The translations under genes were made by a program, and so were the position numbers. The notes below the pieces were generated by a model. That model saw only the letters and a list, made by a program, of their open reading frames with translations. It did not search any database and had not been told where the DNA came from. From Uliginosibacterium sp. 31-16 (GTDB taxonomy: Bacteria > Pseudomonadota > Gammaproteobacteria > Burkholderiales > Rhodocyclaceae): 64,000 nt of DNA. Shown piece after piece: positions 27,041 through 38,177 of this stretch; position 1 is the first letter of the stretch, and every line of letters begins with the position of its first letter. The stretch is taken from positions 62,001 through 126,000 of the forward strand of contig NZ_JAVALZ010000005.1 of NCBI RefSeq assembly GCF_030730865.1, in the 5' to 3' direction.

Positions 27041-27041
<1 letters not shown>
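26625..27041 (-). CDS. arfB: Peptidyl-tRNA hydrolase ArfB (YaeJ), ribosome rescue
   Basis: The 138-residue release-factor-like hydrolase frees ribosomes stalled at mRNA ends. It has the catalytic GGQ in SQGAGGQNVNKV (about residues 22-33) and a Lys/Arg-rich C-terminal tail (about 108-138), which enters the empty mRNA channel. It overlaps the ychF stop by 1 nt (TAATG) and is the last gene of the rplY-pth-ychF-arfB chain. Confidence 0.94.
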
Positions 27042-28128
<1,087 letters not shown>

Positions 28129-28132
<4 letters not shown>

Positions 28133-28722
28133 GCTTTTTCCTTGGGCGCCGCAGGGCGCGCGTTGATGTGTTGGGTGGCGGCGTTCCAGTCGCCCTTGGC
28201 TATCTTGGGCCAGGCCAGCAGAGCCCGGTCGATGGCCGAATCGATTTCAGTCTGCTCTTCGCGGCGCGGCCGGTTCAGGACGAAGTTTGCCACTTCGTTC
28301 TTGTCACCGGGGTGTCCGATGCCGATGCGCAGGCGCCAGTAGTCTTGCGACGACAGGCGCGAAGTAATGTCTTTGAGGCCGTTGTGGCCGCCCAGCCCGC
28401 CGCCGAATTTCAGGCGCAACTGACCGGGAGGAATGTCGAGGTCATCGTGCACCACGAGAATTTCGCCGGGCAGGATGCGATAGAAGTGCGCCAGGGCCAG
28501 TACCGATTGACCTGAGCGGTTCATGAAGGTTTGTGGCAGCAGCAGCCAGGTATCACCGGCTTTGCCCACGAAGCCGTGAAAGCGGCTTTCATGATTGAGG
28601 CGGGCGCCCAGATCCTGCGCCAGGCGCTCACAAAACCAAAACCCGGCGTTGTGCCGGGTTTCGGTATATTCGGCCCCGGGGTTACCGAGGCCGACAATCA
28701 GCTTGGGAGCCGATGGGCTCAT
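28129..28722 (-). CDS. pth: Peptidyl-tRNA hydrolase
   Basis: The 197-residue enzyme recycles peptidyl-tRNA that drops off ribosomes. It has [19 protein letters not shown] (catalytic His about 24), MNRSGQSV and [12 protein letters not shown] with [12 protein letters not shown]. It overlaps rplY by 1 nt and ychF by 4 nt, so the three are tightly coupled. Confidence 0.97.
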
Positions 28723-29333
28723 CAGGCCTTGGCTTCGTCTTCGCCCGCTTCAGGCTCGGCAGAGCCGCCGCGCGGAGCGACGATGGAAGCGACAACCTTG
28801 GAGCCTTCGGTGGCGTGAGCCAGCTCGACGCCTTCCGGCAGCTTGATGTCGGACAGGTGAATCACGCCGCCAACGTTCAGATCCTTCATGTCGACTTCAA
28901 TGAAGGCCGGCAGCTTGCCCGGCAGACCCTTCAGGTCCAGTTCGTTGATGGTGTGCGAGAACACGCCGCCTTGCAGCTTCACGCCAGGACAAACGTCGTG
29001 GTTGATGAAGTGGACCGGCACCTTGATGTGGGTGACGTGAGTGGCATCGACGCGCTGGAAGTCAATGTGCAGCACGATCTGGCGGAACGGGTGCCATTGC
29101 ACATCGCGCAGCACGGCGGTTTCGGTGCTGCCGTCGACTTCGATGTTCAGCACGGAGCTGTGGAAGGCTTCCTTGCGCAGGGCGTGGAACAGATCGTTGT
29201 GATCCAGCGAGATCTGAACGGCAGCCTTGTCGCCACCGTAGATGATGCCGGGGGTGGTGCCAGCGTTACGCAGGCGGCGGCTCGCACCCGTACCTGTCAC
29301 GTCACGCTTGGTTGCTTTAACGTTGAATTGCAT
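28722..29333 (-). CDS. rplY: 50S ribosomal protein L25/Ctc
   Basis: The 203-residue CTC form has an N-terminal 5S-rRNA-binding L25 domain (about 1-95; [19 protein letters not shown]) and a C-terminal TL5 domain (about 100-185), then an acidic Ala/Glu tail ending AGEDEAKA. It begins 86 nt after the prs stop. It heads the overlapping rplY-pth-ychF-arfB chain. Confidence 0.97.
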   Translation of the reverse strand: MQFNVKATKRDVTGTGASRRLRNAGTTPGIIYGGDKAAVQISLDHNDLFHALRKEAFHSSVLNIEVDGSTETAVLRDVQWHPFRQIVLHIDFQRVDATHVTHIKVPVHFINHDVCPGVKLQGGVFSHTINELDLKGLPGKLPAFIEVDMKDLNVGGVIHLSDIKLPEGVELAHATEGSKVVASIVAPRGGSAEPEAGEDEAKA

Positions 29334-29386
29334 GTGAATCTCCAGACTTAAAGGGTGGCGGCCCGCGACCAGGCTTTCACCGACAC

Positions 29387-29413
29387 AAAAAGGCGGAACC
29401 GAAGGCGCCGCCC
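29387..29413 (-). terminator. Probable terminator of prs
   Basis: On the minus strand GGGCGGCGCC-TTCGGTTCCGCC forms a stem followed by TTTTT. It lies directly after the prs stop and before rplY, so rplY may have its own promoter in the remaining 50 bases or receive read-through. Confidence 0.6.
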
Positions 29414-29419
29414 GAAAAC

Positions 29420-30376
29420 TTATTCATCCATGAACAGCGAGGACACGGACTCTTCGTTGCTGATGCGCAGCATGGTGTCTGCCAGCAGCGAGCCAATCGA
29501 GATCTGCTTGATCTTCGGACAGGCCTTGGCGTCGTCGCGCAGGGCGATGGTGTCCGTGACAACCAGTTCGTCCAGCTCGGAATCCTGAATGCGCGCAATG
29601 GCGGCTCCCGACAGCACGGCATGGGTGATGTAGCTCACCACGCGTTTGGCGCCATGTTCCTTGAGCGCCTGCGCAGCCTTGCACAGGGTGCCGGCGGTGT
29701 CGACGATGTCATCCACGATCACGCAGGTGCGATCCTTCACGTCACCGATGATGTTCATCACTTCGGAAACGTTGGCTTTCGGACGACGCTTGTCGATGAT
29801 GGCCAGTTCGGTTTCAAGCTGCTTGGCTACGGCACGGGCGCGGACGACGCCACCGACGTCAGGCGAAACCACCATCAGGTTGCCGCCTTGCTCAGCCTTG
29901 CGCAGGTGAGACAGCAGCAGCGGGGTGGCGTAGATGTTGTCGACCGGGATATCGAAGAAGCCCTGAATCTGGTCGGCGTGCAGGTCGACGGTGAGAACGC
30001 GTTGCACTCCCACGGCCTGCAGCATGTTGGCCACCATCTTGGCGGTGATCGGCACGCGCGCCGAGCGCGGGCGGCGATCCTGACGGGCATAGCCGAGATA
30101 GGGGATGGCGGCGGTGATGCGTCCTGCCGATGCGCGCTTGAGCGCGTCGACCATGATCATCAGTTCCATGAGATTGTCGTTGGTGGGAGCCGATGTTGGC
30201 TGCAGTACGAAAACATCCTTGCCCCGGACGTTCTCAAGCAGTTCGACATTCACTTCTCCGTCGGAGAAGCGGCCGACCGTGGCGGAGCCGACGGCAATGC
30301 CCAGGCGTTTTACGACGTCGGCGGCCAGCTTGGGATTGGCGTTGCCGGTGAAGACCATCAGGCTGCGGTAAGCCAT
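29420..30376 (-). CDS. prs: Ribose-phosphate pyrophosphokinase
   Basis: The 318-residue enzyme makes PRPP for nucleotide, histidine and NAD synthesis. I placed the start at ATG 30376 ([15 protein letters not shown]), preceded by GAGG; the open frame upstream would run into the terminator. It has the ATP-region [26 protein letters not shown] and the PRPP loop [13 protein letters not shown]. It sits 27 nt behind the tRNA-Gln terminator, so read-through or an embedded promoter must drive it. Confidence 0.97.
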   Translation of the reverse strand: MAYRSLMVFTGNANPKLAADVVKRLGIAVGSATVGRFSDGEVNVELLENVRGKDVFVLQPTSAPTNDNLMELMIMVDALKRASAGRITAAIPYLGYARQDRRPRSARVPITAKMVANMLQAVGVQRVLTVDLHADQIQGFFDIPVDNIYATPLLLSHLRKAEQGGNLMVVSPDVGGVVRARAVAKQLETELAIIDKRRPKANVSEVMNIIGDVKDRTCVIVDDIVDTAGTLCKAAQALKEHGAKRVVSYITHAVLSGAAIARIQDSELDELVVTDTIALRDDAKACPKIKQISIGSLLADTMLRISNEESVSSLFMDE

Positions 30377-30403
30377 GACTACCTCATGAAATTGCGTTGG
30401 CAG

Positions 30404-30448
30404 AAAAAAATCGGGCAGGCCGACAGCCTCGGCTGTGACCTGCCCGAT
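30404..30448 (-). terminator. Strong terminator between tRNA-Gln and prs
   Basis: On the minus strand ATCGGGCAGG pairs with CCTGCCCGAT (30439-30448 with 30410-30419), enclosing a second stem ACAGCC/GGCTGT, and is followed by seven T. It lies 9 nt after tRNA-Gln and only 27 nt before the prs start codon. Confidence 0.92.
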
Positions 30449-30457
30449 CATATGGGG

Positions 30458-30531
30458 CTGGGGAAGAAGGATTCGAACCTTCGAATACCGGAATCAAAAT
30501 CCGGTGCCTTGACCAACTTGGCGACTCCCCA
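30458..30531 (-). tRNA. tRNA-Gln (anticodon UUG)
   Basis: The cloverleaf is read on the minus strand: acceptor TGGGGAG with CTTCCCCA-type 3' strand, D-arm TCGCCAAGTTGGTCAAGGCA, anticodon loop TTTTGAT with TTG, and T-arm AGGTTCGAATCCT. The discriminator is G and the following bases are CCC, so CCA is not encoded and must be added. It lies between ispE and prs. Confidence 0.96.
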
Positions 30532-30588
30532 ACAAACCTTTGCTGCTTGCCGGACCCCAACGCTTGAATCCGTCAAACAAAAAAACTT

Positions 30589-31452
30589 TCAATCTCTGGC
30601 CCAAGCCAGCAGCGGGTGTTTATCCAGCGCCGAAGCGCACCAGATTTTCCATTCCGCCTGCAAAATCTTTACTACTGTCTCCGCTTCAGCCTGGCACCCA
30701 CACGGCAGGAACACACAGGCTCCCGAGCCACTCATGCGAGGGCTACCGAAGGGTTTCAGAGCGTCCAGCGCCTTCTGAATCACCGGGTAGCGGCTGCAAG
30801 CTACCGGCTCCAGATCATTGCGCCCTTGATTCAGGCGTTTTTCTGTTTCGGCAACTGCGAAGCCCGCAATTATGAGGGGCTCGGTGTCGCGAGTCAATTC
30901 CTTTGCGCAAAAAATTTCTGCGGTAGGCACCGACGCGGGTGGCTCGATGATGACGTACCAGCCAGGGGTGAGCTCCAGCGGCTGGAGTTCTTCGCCAACT
31001 CCTGCAGCCAGTGCGGTGCGGCCATAAACGAAGAAGGGTACGTCGGCGCCGAGCTCCAGTGCCCAGGACTGCAGGCGGCTGCGGGGAACGTCCAGCGCCC
31101 ACAGGTGGTTCAGGGCAAGCAGGGTGGTGGCCGCGTCCGAGCTGCCGCCGCCGAGGCCGCCGCCCATGGGCAGGCGTTTGTCGACACGGATGTCGGCACC
31201 CAGGCGGCAGTGGGTCCTGGCCTGCAGCAGGCGGGCTGCACGTACGATCAGGTCGGATTCAGCCGGCACGCCGGGGATGTCATTGACGCGATGGATCTCG
31301 CCATCATTGCGGATGCGTACCCCGATCGTGTCGCCGTGATCCAGCATGCGGAAGGCTGTCTGGAGCAGGTGATAGCCGTCCGGACGACGGCCGGTGACGT
31401 GCAGGAACAGGTTGATCTTGGCGGGTGCCGGGCAGAGCAGGAAATCGCTCAT
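30589..31452 (-). CDS. ispE: 4-diphosphocytidyl-2-C-methyl-D-erythritol kinase
   Basis: The 287-residue GHMP kinase acts in the MEP isoprenoid pathway. It begins with CPAPAKINLFLHVTGRRPDGYH and has the ATP loop LPMGGGLGGGSSDAAT (about residues 93-108) and MSGSGACVF near the C-terminus. It overlaps lolB by 4 nt, the standard betaproteobacterial lolB-ispE order. Confidence 0.96.
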   Translation of the reverse strand: MSDFLLCPAPAKINLFLHVTGRRPDGYHLLQTAFRMLDHGDTIGVRIRNDGEIHRVNDIPGVPAESDLIVRAARLLQARTHCRLGADIRVDKRLPMGGGLGGGSSDAATTLLALNHLWALDVPRSRLQSWALELGADVPFFVYGRTALAAGVGEELQPLELTPGWYVIIEPPASVPTAEIFCAKELTRDTEPLIIAGFAVAETEKRLNQGRNDLEPVACSRYPVIQKALDALKPFGSPRMSGSGACVFLPCGCQAEAETVVKILQAEWKIWCASALDKHPLLAWARD

Positions 31453-32021
31453 AGCTGCCAGGCCTCGATGGCGAGTTTCACGCGCAAGCCGCTGCCTTCT
31501 ACTTCCAGGGACTTGGGCAGGGCGTTTGGCTGCTCGCTTTCATAGGCGGTGATGCGCACGCGCCAGTTGTTGTCGATGGCCACAAGCAGGCGGCCTGACG
31601 CGTCGCGCTCCAGAATTTCTCCTTGGCGACCAATCCTGCCGAGGACCCACAGGGACAGGCTGTCGAGGGGTATCGGCGTGTCGGTCAGGCGGGTGAGCAA
31701 CTGATCGGCGCTGTGAGCTTCATAGCGCTCCCCGTCGGAGGTGGTCCAGCGTGCGCCCTGCTGATCGCGCTGCAGTTCTGCAAGCTGATTGCCGAGCGGG
31801 CTGGCAAAGCCGATCAGGTCTGTTTCGGGCGCGTGTTCCCAGCTCAGCCTTACGGTGCTGGAGCGGCCTGACTGACTGAATGCGATGCGACCTTCGAGAG
31901 TGAATTTCTGCAGGCTGTCACGTAACGGACGAGGGGGTAGGTCGGGCTTTGGCTGGCTGCTGCAGGCGGCCAGCAGCAAGACAAACAGGCCGATGCAGAA
32001 CTTGTGAAACCGTGATGTCAA
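31449..32021 (-). CDS. lolB: Outer-membrane lipoprotein LolB
   Basis: The 190-residue lipoprotein accepts lipoproteins from LolA and inserts them in the outer membrane. It has a signal peptide with lipobox LLAACSSQP (Cys about 20) and the usual LolB beta-barrel core with GRIAFSQSGRSSTVRLSWEH and ARWTTSDGERYEAHSADQLL (about 50-120; shown in pieces). It starts 12 nt after the TPR gene and is coupled to ispE. Confidence 0.93.
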   Translation of the reverse strand: MTSRFHKFCIGLFVLLLAACSSQPKPDLPPRPLRDSLQKFTLEGRIAFSQSGRSSTVRLSWEHAPETDLIGFASPLGNQLAELQRDQQGARWTTSDGERYEAHSADQLLTRLTDTPIPLDSLSLWVLGRIGRQGEILERDASGRLLVAIDNNWRVRITAYESEQPNALPKSLEVEGSGLRVKLAIEAWQL

Positions 32022-32033
32022 GCGAACTCCTTG

Positions 32034-33668
32034 TTACAGACCGAGGCGGGCGGCCAGTGCCTTGAGCGGGATGCTTGACGGGCTGGCCTTGAGTGCATCG
32101 GCCATGAGCTTGCGTGCCGCGTTCTGCTGGCCGCTGACCCACAGAACTTCAATCAGGTGGCCTGCGACCTCGGCATCCGGAAACAGGGTATAGGCGCGCT
32201 GCAGGACGCTCAGGGCTTCATCCTGCTTGCCCTGGCGGAAACGCAGCCAGCCCACGCTGTCGAGGATAGCCGCATCGTCCGGCGCCAGTTCAATGGCCCG
32301 GGCCAGCAGGCCATCGGCCTCGTCCAGACGCTGGTTGCGATCGGCAAAGGAATAGCCCAGCGCGTTCAGGGCGTGTGCGTGGTCCGGCTTGAGTTCGATC
32401 ACGCGGCGCAGACGCTGTTCCATCAGCGCGGTCTGCGACAACTGCTCGGCAACCAGAGCAGCATCGTAGAGGGCCTCCAGATTGTCCGGTTCGCGCGCCA
32501 GGATGCCCAGCAGCACCTTGTGGGCGGCTTCGAGTTGCCCGTTCTGGCGCAGCAGTTGTGCTTCTGCCGCCTGCAGCGGGGTGAGTTCGCTGCTGCGTGC
32601 GGCGGCATCACGCAAGCTTTGCAGGGCGATATCCGTCTTGCCCTGGGCGGCAAGCAGACGGGCCTTGCGGATCTGTGCTGTAACGAACTGCGCGCCGAGG
32701 CGGACGCTGTCGTAGCTCTGCAGGGCTTCAGCGTGACGCCCTCGCTCTTCCTGTACTTCGCCCAGCAGGAGGCGTATGCGCTCGACGTCGCCCCAGCCAT
32801 TCTGGATGAGGCGTTTCAGCAGGTCTTCGGCTGTCGCCATGTCGCCTGCCTGGGCAGCAATGCCGACAATGGCAAAAGCCAGCTGGTCATTTTCCGGGTA
32901 TTCGCCGAGCAGTTTCTGGTACTGCGCGCTCGCTTCCCTGGTGTGTTTCTCCATGGCCAGCCAGCGTGCGTAATTCAGGCGTGCATCCAGTGCTTGCGGA
33001 TGGCGCTGACCGAAGACTCCCAGAGCCTCCATGCTTTCCTTGCGGCGCTCGGGCGGGGCACTCTGGGCCAGCAGCAGGGCCGCACGCTCGGAGTCCGGCT
33101 TGAGGCGCAAGGCCTCACTGGAGGCGGTGTAGGCAGTGGAGTTCTGTCCGGCATCCAGGGCCGCCTGGGCACGGGCCAGCTGAGCTTCCGGGAGACTGAG
33201 GTAAGGCGCGGTCAGACGTTCGATGGTCTGGGCTACGGCCGCCTTGTCCTGGCTGCGTCCGAACAATGCCGGCAGTTGCAGCAGCAGTGTGCCGCGCATG
33301 GCTTCCTGGCGAGTCAGTGCCGCCTTGATCGCCGCTTCGGCTTCGGCCGGATTGCCGGAAGCGTTGAGCAGGATGCTGGTGGTGGCGATCTCGTTGGCGC
33401 GGCGGGCGATACGCGGATCGTCGCTGCGCCGGCTGAGGTCGACGTAGCCTGCCAGAGCGCCGTCCACGTCGCCGCGTGCATAGGCGATCTCGCTGAGCAT
33501 CATCTGGAGCAGCAACTGGGCGCTGGAAAGCGGCGGACGCGGTCTGGAGGCTGGTGCTGGTTCTGACTTGGCGCCAGGCGTGTCTGCAAAGGCAGTGCCG
33601 GCGCCGCTCAGCGCGAAGGTGCAACCAAGAGCCAGAAGCAGCGGGCGCAAGCGAAAGGGGGTAGCCAT
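32034..33668 (-). CDS. Exported tetratricopeptide-repeat protein
   Basis: The 544-residue protein has a signal peptide (about 1-29, ending GTAFA) and helical TPR-type repeats along nearly its whole length, such as ALNALGYSFADRNQRLDEAD and SVGWLRFRQGKQDEALSVLQ near the C-terminus. Proteins of this kind are conserved upstream of lolB in betaproteobacteria and probably act in the periplasm, but the role is not established. It is divergent from mutM. Confidence 0.87.
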   Translation of the reverse strand: MATPFRLRPLLLALGCTFALSGAGTAFADTPGAKSEPAPASRPRPPLSSAQLLLQMMLSEIAYARGDVDGALAGYVDLSRRSDDPRIARRANEIATTSILLNASGNPAEAEAAIKAALTRQEAMRGTLLLQLPALFGRSQDKAAVAQTIERLTAPYLSLPEAQLARAQAALDAGQNSTAYTASSEALRLKPDSERAALLLAQSAPPERRKESMEALGVFGQRHPQALDARLNYARWLAMEKHTREASAQYQKLLGEYPENDQLAFAIVGIAAQAGDMATAEDLLKRLIQNGWGDVERIRLLLGEVQEERGRHAEALQSYDSVRLGAQFVTAQIRKARLLAAQGKTDIALQSLRDAAARSSELTPLQAAEAQLLRQNGQLEAAHKVLLGILAREPDNLEALYDAALVAEQLSQTALMEQRLRRVIELKPDHAHALNALGYSFADRNQRLDEADGLLARAIELAPDDAAILDSVGWLRFRQGKQDEALSVLQRAYTLFPDAEVAGHLIEVLWVSGQQNAARKLMADALKASPSSIPLKALAARLGL

Positions 33669-33754
33669 GATGATCTTTGCGGGGGCGGTTGTGCGTGGAA
33701 TCTTAACAGCAGTGTAGAGTTTTGCCTTGGAAACCCCGCCCGAAGGATGTCTGC

Positions 33755-34576
33755 ATGCCCGAGTTGCCGGAAGTTGAAATCACCCGTCGCGGGATCGCGC
33801 CACATCTGCTCGGGAAGGTTGTGACGGCGGTGCGGGTGCGCCAGCCACGCCTGCGCTATCCGGTGCCGGCCGATCTGGCGCAGCGACTGACAGGGCAGAC
33901 GCTTCTGGCTGTGCGGCGGCGTGCCAAATACCTGCTGCTGGACTTTTCTGAAGGCTGTCTGCTGCTGCATCTGGGCATGTCCGGCAGTTTGCGCATCGTG
34001 GCGGCCGGCTTGCCCGCCGAAAAGCATGATCATTTCGATCTGGAGGTTGGCGGCGAGGCCTTGCGTCTGCGCGACCCCCGCCGTTTCGGCGCGGCGCTGT
34101 GGCTGGAGCATCCGGCCGAGACTCATCCGCTGCTGGCGAAGCTTGGACTGGAACCGCTGGACGCCGGCTTCGATGGCACCGCCCTCCAGGCCCTGTGCCG
34201 CGGGCGCAGTACGCCGATCAAGCTGCTGATCATGGATGGTCACCTGCTCGTCGGGGTGGGCAACATCTATGCCTCCGAGAGCCTGTTCCGCGCCCGCATT
34301 CATCCGCAGACACCGGCAGGAAAGCTCTCTAAAGCCCGCTGTGACAGGCTTGCCGCCTGCATTCGCGAGACGCTGCAGGATGCCCTGGCCGCAGGCGGCA
34401 GCAGCCTGCGCGATTTCGTGCACAGCGACGGTTCCTCAGGCTATTTCCAGCAGCAGTATTACGTCTATGGGCGTGATGACGAGGCCTGTCGCGTCTGTGC
34501 CGGGCCGATCCGGCGTCTGGTGATGGGGCAGCGGGCCACCTTCTTCTGTCCGCGTTGTCAGCGCAAGTCAAAGTGA
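33755..34576 (+). CDS. mutM: Formamidopyrimidine-DNA glycosylase
   Basis: The 273-residue enzyme removes 8-oxoguanine and FaPy and nicks the abasic site. The catalytic Pro2-Glu3 are in MPELPEVE. It has LLHLGMSGSLR, the H2TH region with VGVGNIYASES, and a C-terminal zinc finger (CRVCAGPI then FFCPRCQRK). The start at 33755 exposes Pro2 as needed for catalysis. The usual betaproteobacterial neighbour mutY is not here. Confidence 0.97.
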   Translation: MPELPEVEITRRGIAPHLLGKVVTAVRVRQPRLRYPVPADLAQRLTGQTLLAVRRRAKYLLLDFSEGCLLLHLGMSGSLRIVAAGLPAEKHDHFDLEVGGEALRLRDPRRFGAALWLEHPAETHPLLAKLGLEPLDAGFDGTALQALCRGRSTPIKLLIMDGHLLVGVGNIYASESLFRARIHPQTPAGKLSKARCDRLAACIRETLQDALAAGGSSLRDFVHSDGSSGYFQQQYYVYGRDDEACRVCAGPIRRLVMGQRATFFCPRCQRKSK

Positions 34577-34690
34577 TTTCTCGATCTGTCCGGCAACGCC
34601 TTGATTGCATTGGGGTATGCTACGCTTCCAGATCAATTCTGCCTGCCGTTTGCTGGCGGGCCGCAACAGCATCACCAGGAGGAGCCACGG

Positions 34691-36652
34691 ATGGCCCTGA
34701 TTGACAGTTTTTCCGCCTACACCCGCTGGCGTGCCGATGTCGGCAACGCCGTGCAGCACCTGCGTGGCTGGCTGAACCATAACGACATCGGTGACGCCCA
34801 GACCGATCTGCGCCTGCAGTGCGTGCTTGACCGTCTGAAGGAAGACAAGCTGGTGGTGGCCTTTGTGGCCGAGTTTTCGCGCGGCAAGTCGGAACTGATC
34901 AACGCCGTCTTCTTCTCGCACTATGGCAGCCGTATCCTGCCCTCCAGCGCCGGCCGCACCACCATGTGCCCGACCGAGCTGCAATGGGAGGCCGGACAGC
35001 AGCCGGGTGTGCGCCTGCTGCCGATCGAGACGCGGGACCGTCAGGAAAGCGTGGCCGATCTGCGGCGCATGCCGGCTGAATGGGTTTTCGAGCCGATCAG
35101 CCTGAATGATGCCGAAAGCCTGCAGCGTGCCTTCTCGCGCGTTTCGGAAACTCGTCTGGTGCCGCGCGAGCAGGCCGAGTCGCTGGGTTTCGCGGTTGAC
35201 GATACAGGTGTCGAAGGCACCCGGCCGGACGCCAACGGGATGGTTGAAATCGCCTGCTGGCGCCACGCCATCGTGCAATTCCCGCATCCGCTGCTGGAGC
35301 AGGGACTGGTCATCGTTGATACCCCGGGGCTGAACGCCATCGGTTCCGAGCCGGAATTGACCCTGTCGCTGCTGCCTTCGGCACATGCCGTGCTGTTCAT
35401 CCTGGCGGCCGACACCGGCGTGACCCACAGTGATCTGCAGGTCTGGCAACGTCACGTCAATGTCGGGCGGACCCAGCGCCATGGCCGCGTGGTGGTGCTC
35501 AACAAGATCGACGGTCTGTGGGATGGTCTGCGAAGCGAAGCCGAGATCAACGCCGAGATCGACAAGCAGGTGCATTCGGTTGCGACCACGCTCGAATTGT
35601 CCGACGACATGGTCTTCCCGGTTTCGGCACAGAAGGCGCTGCTGGCCAAGGTCAGCCAGGACGCCACCCTGCTTGAGCGCTCACGCATCGGTGCGCTGGA
35701 AACTGCGTTGTCGACCGAGTTGCTGCCCACGCGCCAGCAGATCATCCGTGAAAACGCGCTGCTGGAAACCGGCGAAATCATTCACCGCGCCAGCGAACTG
35801 CTGCACACCCGGCTGATCGGGCTGCGCGAACAGCTCAAGGAAATGGCCGACCTGCGTGGCAAGAACCAGAGCGTGATCGAATACATGATGCGCAAGGTGC
35901 GCGCCGAGAAGGACGAGTTCGATCGCGGCCTGCAGAAGTACCACGCCGTGCGCAGCGTATTTACGAATCTTTCAAACAAGGTGTTTTCGCACATCGGCAT
36001 GGATGCGGTGCGCTCCGAAACCCGCCGCACGCGTGACGCGATGGGCGGCGCCACCTTCTCGCGCGACCTGCGTTCGGCCATGCAGGAGTTTTTCGAGACC
36101 CTGCGCAGCAAGCTGCGTGATTCGTCCGAGGACATCAACGAAATCAGCAAGATGCTCGACGCCATGTACAAGCGCTTTGCGGTGGAGCATGGCCTCAAGC
36201 TGGCACCGCCGAACAGCTTCTCGACGATGCGTTACGAGCGCGACATCCTGCGCCTGGAATCCGCCTTCAACGAAGAGATCAACACGCTGGCGTCGATGGT
36301 CACGCACACCAAGGGCACGCTGACCCAGCGTTTCTTCGAGACCGTGGCGCTGGAAGCGCGCAAGACCTTCGAGATTGCCAACCGGGATGTCGAGCAATGG
36401 CTGCGCGTGGTGATGTCGCCGCTGGAAACCCAGGTGCGCGAATACCAGTTGCAGCTCAAGCGCCGGCTGGAGAGCGTCAAACGCGTGCATGAAGCCACCG
36501 GCACGCTGGAAGAACGCATCAAGGAGCTGCTGCAGGCGGAAGGTGCGCTGTTGCGTCAGGTCGAGGAAATCGATGCGATGCGCAAGGTCATCGAAAGTGC
36601 TCTGGGCGGATCGCTGGAGGGCTCGCATCGCGAGGACGAGCTGGCGGCCTGA
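34691..36652 (+). CDS. Dynamin-like GTPase
   Basis: The 653-residue protein starts at ATG 34691 after AGGAGGAG. The G domain (about 50-310) has P-loop AEFSRGKSELIN, G3 VDTPGLNAIG and G4 VVLNKIDGL. The rest is long alpha-helical sequence (about 320-650) as in bacterial dynamin-like proteins, which bind and remodel membranes. There is no obvious membrane segment. It stands alone between mutM and a convergent gene, without the usual tandem dynamin partner. Its function here is unknown. Confidence 0.87.
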   Translation: MALIDSFSAYTRWRADVGNAVQHLRGWLNHNDIGDAQTDLRLQCVLDRLKEDKLVVAFVAEFSRGKSELINAVFFSHYGSRILPSSAGRTTMCPTELQWEAGQQPGVRLLPIETRDRQESVADLRRMPAEWVFEPISLNDAESLQRAFSRVSETRLVPREQAESLGFAVDDTGVEGTRPDANGMVEIACWRHAIVQFPHPLLEQGLVIVDTPGLNAIGSEPELTLSLLPSAHAVLFILAADTGVTHSDLQVWQRHVNVGRTQRHGRVVVLNKIDGLWDGLRSEAEINAEIDKQVHSVATTLELSDDMVFPVSAQKALLAKVSQDATLLERSRIGALETALSTELLPTRQQIIRENALLETGEIIHRASELLHTRLIGLREQLKEMADLRGKNQSVIEYMMRKVRAEKDEFDRGLQKYHAVRSVFTNLSNKVFSHIGMDAVRSETRRTRDAMGGATFSRDLRSAMQEFFETLRSKLRDSSEDINEISKMLDAMYKRFAVEHGLKLAPPNSFSTMRYERDILRLESAFNEEINTLASMVTHTKGTLTQRFFETVALEARKTFEIANRDVEQWLRVVMSPLETQVREYQLQLKRRLESVKRVHEATGTLEERIKELLQAEGALLRQVEEIDAMRKVIESALGGSLEGSHREDELAA

Positions 36653-36670
36653 GGACACTCCGCACACAGA

Positions 36671-36698
36671 AAAAAACCGGGCTGCGGCCCGGTTTTTT
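36671..36698. terminator. Bidirectional terminator behind the dynamin gene
   Basis: AAAAAACCGGGC-TGC-GGCCCGGTTTTTT (about 36671-36698) is a near-perfect stem with A and T runs. It serves both convergent genes. Confidence 0.95.
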
Positions 36699-36720
36699 CA
36701 TGGGGCTGGCGCTGCGTCCG

Positions 36721-37224
36721 TCAGAACATCGAGACACTGCCGTCGGAGGCGGTGATGCGCGTCTTGCCCAGACTGCGCGCGAACACGTCGGTGCGCTGCT
36801 CGGTGATTTTCAGGAACAGGCGTTGTTCCGTGCCGATCCGGATTTCGCTGCGCACCTGTGCGCGGGCCAGTTTCTTGTCGGGCGTGATATCGATGCGTTC
36901 GACATTGAATTCCGAATTGAAATACAAGGTCTGGCCGGTGGCGCTTTCCATCTGCTGCTTGAGGGCGTAAAACTTCGCCACGCCGGCACAGGCTGCCGCA
37001 TGGTCGGCGCTTTCCTCAACGCTGCCTGCCGGTGTGCGGGTCCGGATCTTCGCGCTGTACGCCGTATCGAACAGCGCGCAGGCGGCTTCGCTGTTGTTGT
37101 CGTGAAAGGCGCTCCAGTAAGCGTTGTAGGCCTCGTAGATGTGCGCCTCTTTCAGCTCGCGGCCGCCGATGGCCAGATACCACACCGCCCCCGCCGCGAG
37201 CACGCCCAGCAGAATTTTACGCAT
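36721..37224 (-). CDS. Small membrane-anchored or exported protein of unknown function
   Basis: The 167-residue protein starts at ATG 37224 (MRKILLGVLAAGAVWYLAIGG) after AAAGGAAA. It has one N-terminal membrane segment or uncleaved signal and then a soluble domain (about 25-167) with a helical start (IYEAYNAYWSAFHDNN) and a beta-rich end, resembling NTF2-like folds in layout only. I do not recognise the family. It lies between the dynamin terminator and a compound repeat. Confidence 0.75.
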   Translation of the reverse strand: MRKILLGVLAAGAVWYLAIGGRELKEAHIYEAYNAYWSAFHDNNSEAACALFDTAYSAKIRTRTPAGSVEESADHAAACAGVAKFYALKQQMESATGQTLYFNSEFNVERIDITPDKKLARAQVRSEIRIGTEQRLFLKITEQRTDVFARSLGKTRITASDGSVSMF

Positions 37225-37326
37225 CCGTTTTCCTTTGAAGGGCTGGCTGGAGAGCCGCTTGCGGCGGGCTTGTGCAGGCATTCCCCGGGCAGATCCGCTC
37301 AGGGCGTGGGTTTGCCAGCATGGGGG

Positions 37327-37357
37327 CTGAAGAGCCTTGCTGCAGGCGGCTCTTCAG
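37327..37357. repeat. CTGAAGA-type intergenic hairpin, copy at ferredoxin 3' end
   Basis: CTGAAGAGCC (37327-37336) pairs perfectly with GGCTCTTCAG (37348-37357) around TTGCTGCAGGC. It ends 6 nt past the ferredoxin stop codon (minus strand). The upstream part, 37239-37326, resembles the intergenic repeat at 51825-51865 (GGCTGGCTGGAGAGC core). Confidence 0.7.
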
Positions 37358-37363
37358 AGGGGG

Positions 37364-38169
<806 letters not shown>

Positions 38170-38177
<8 letters not shown>

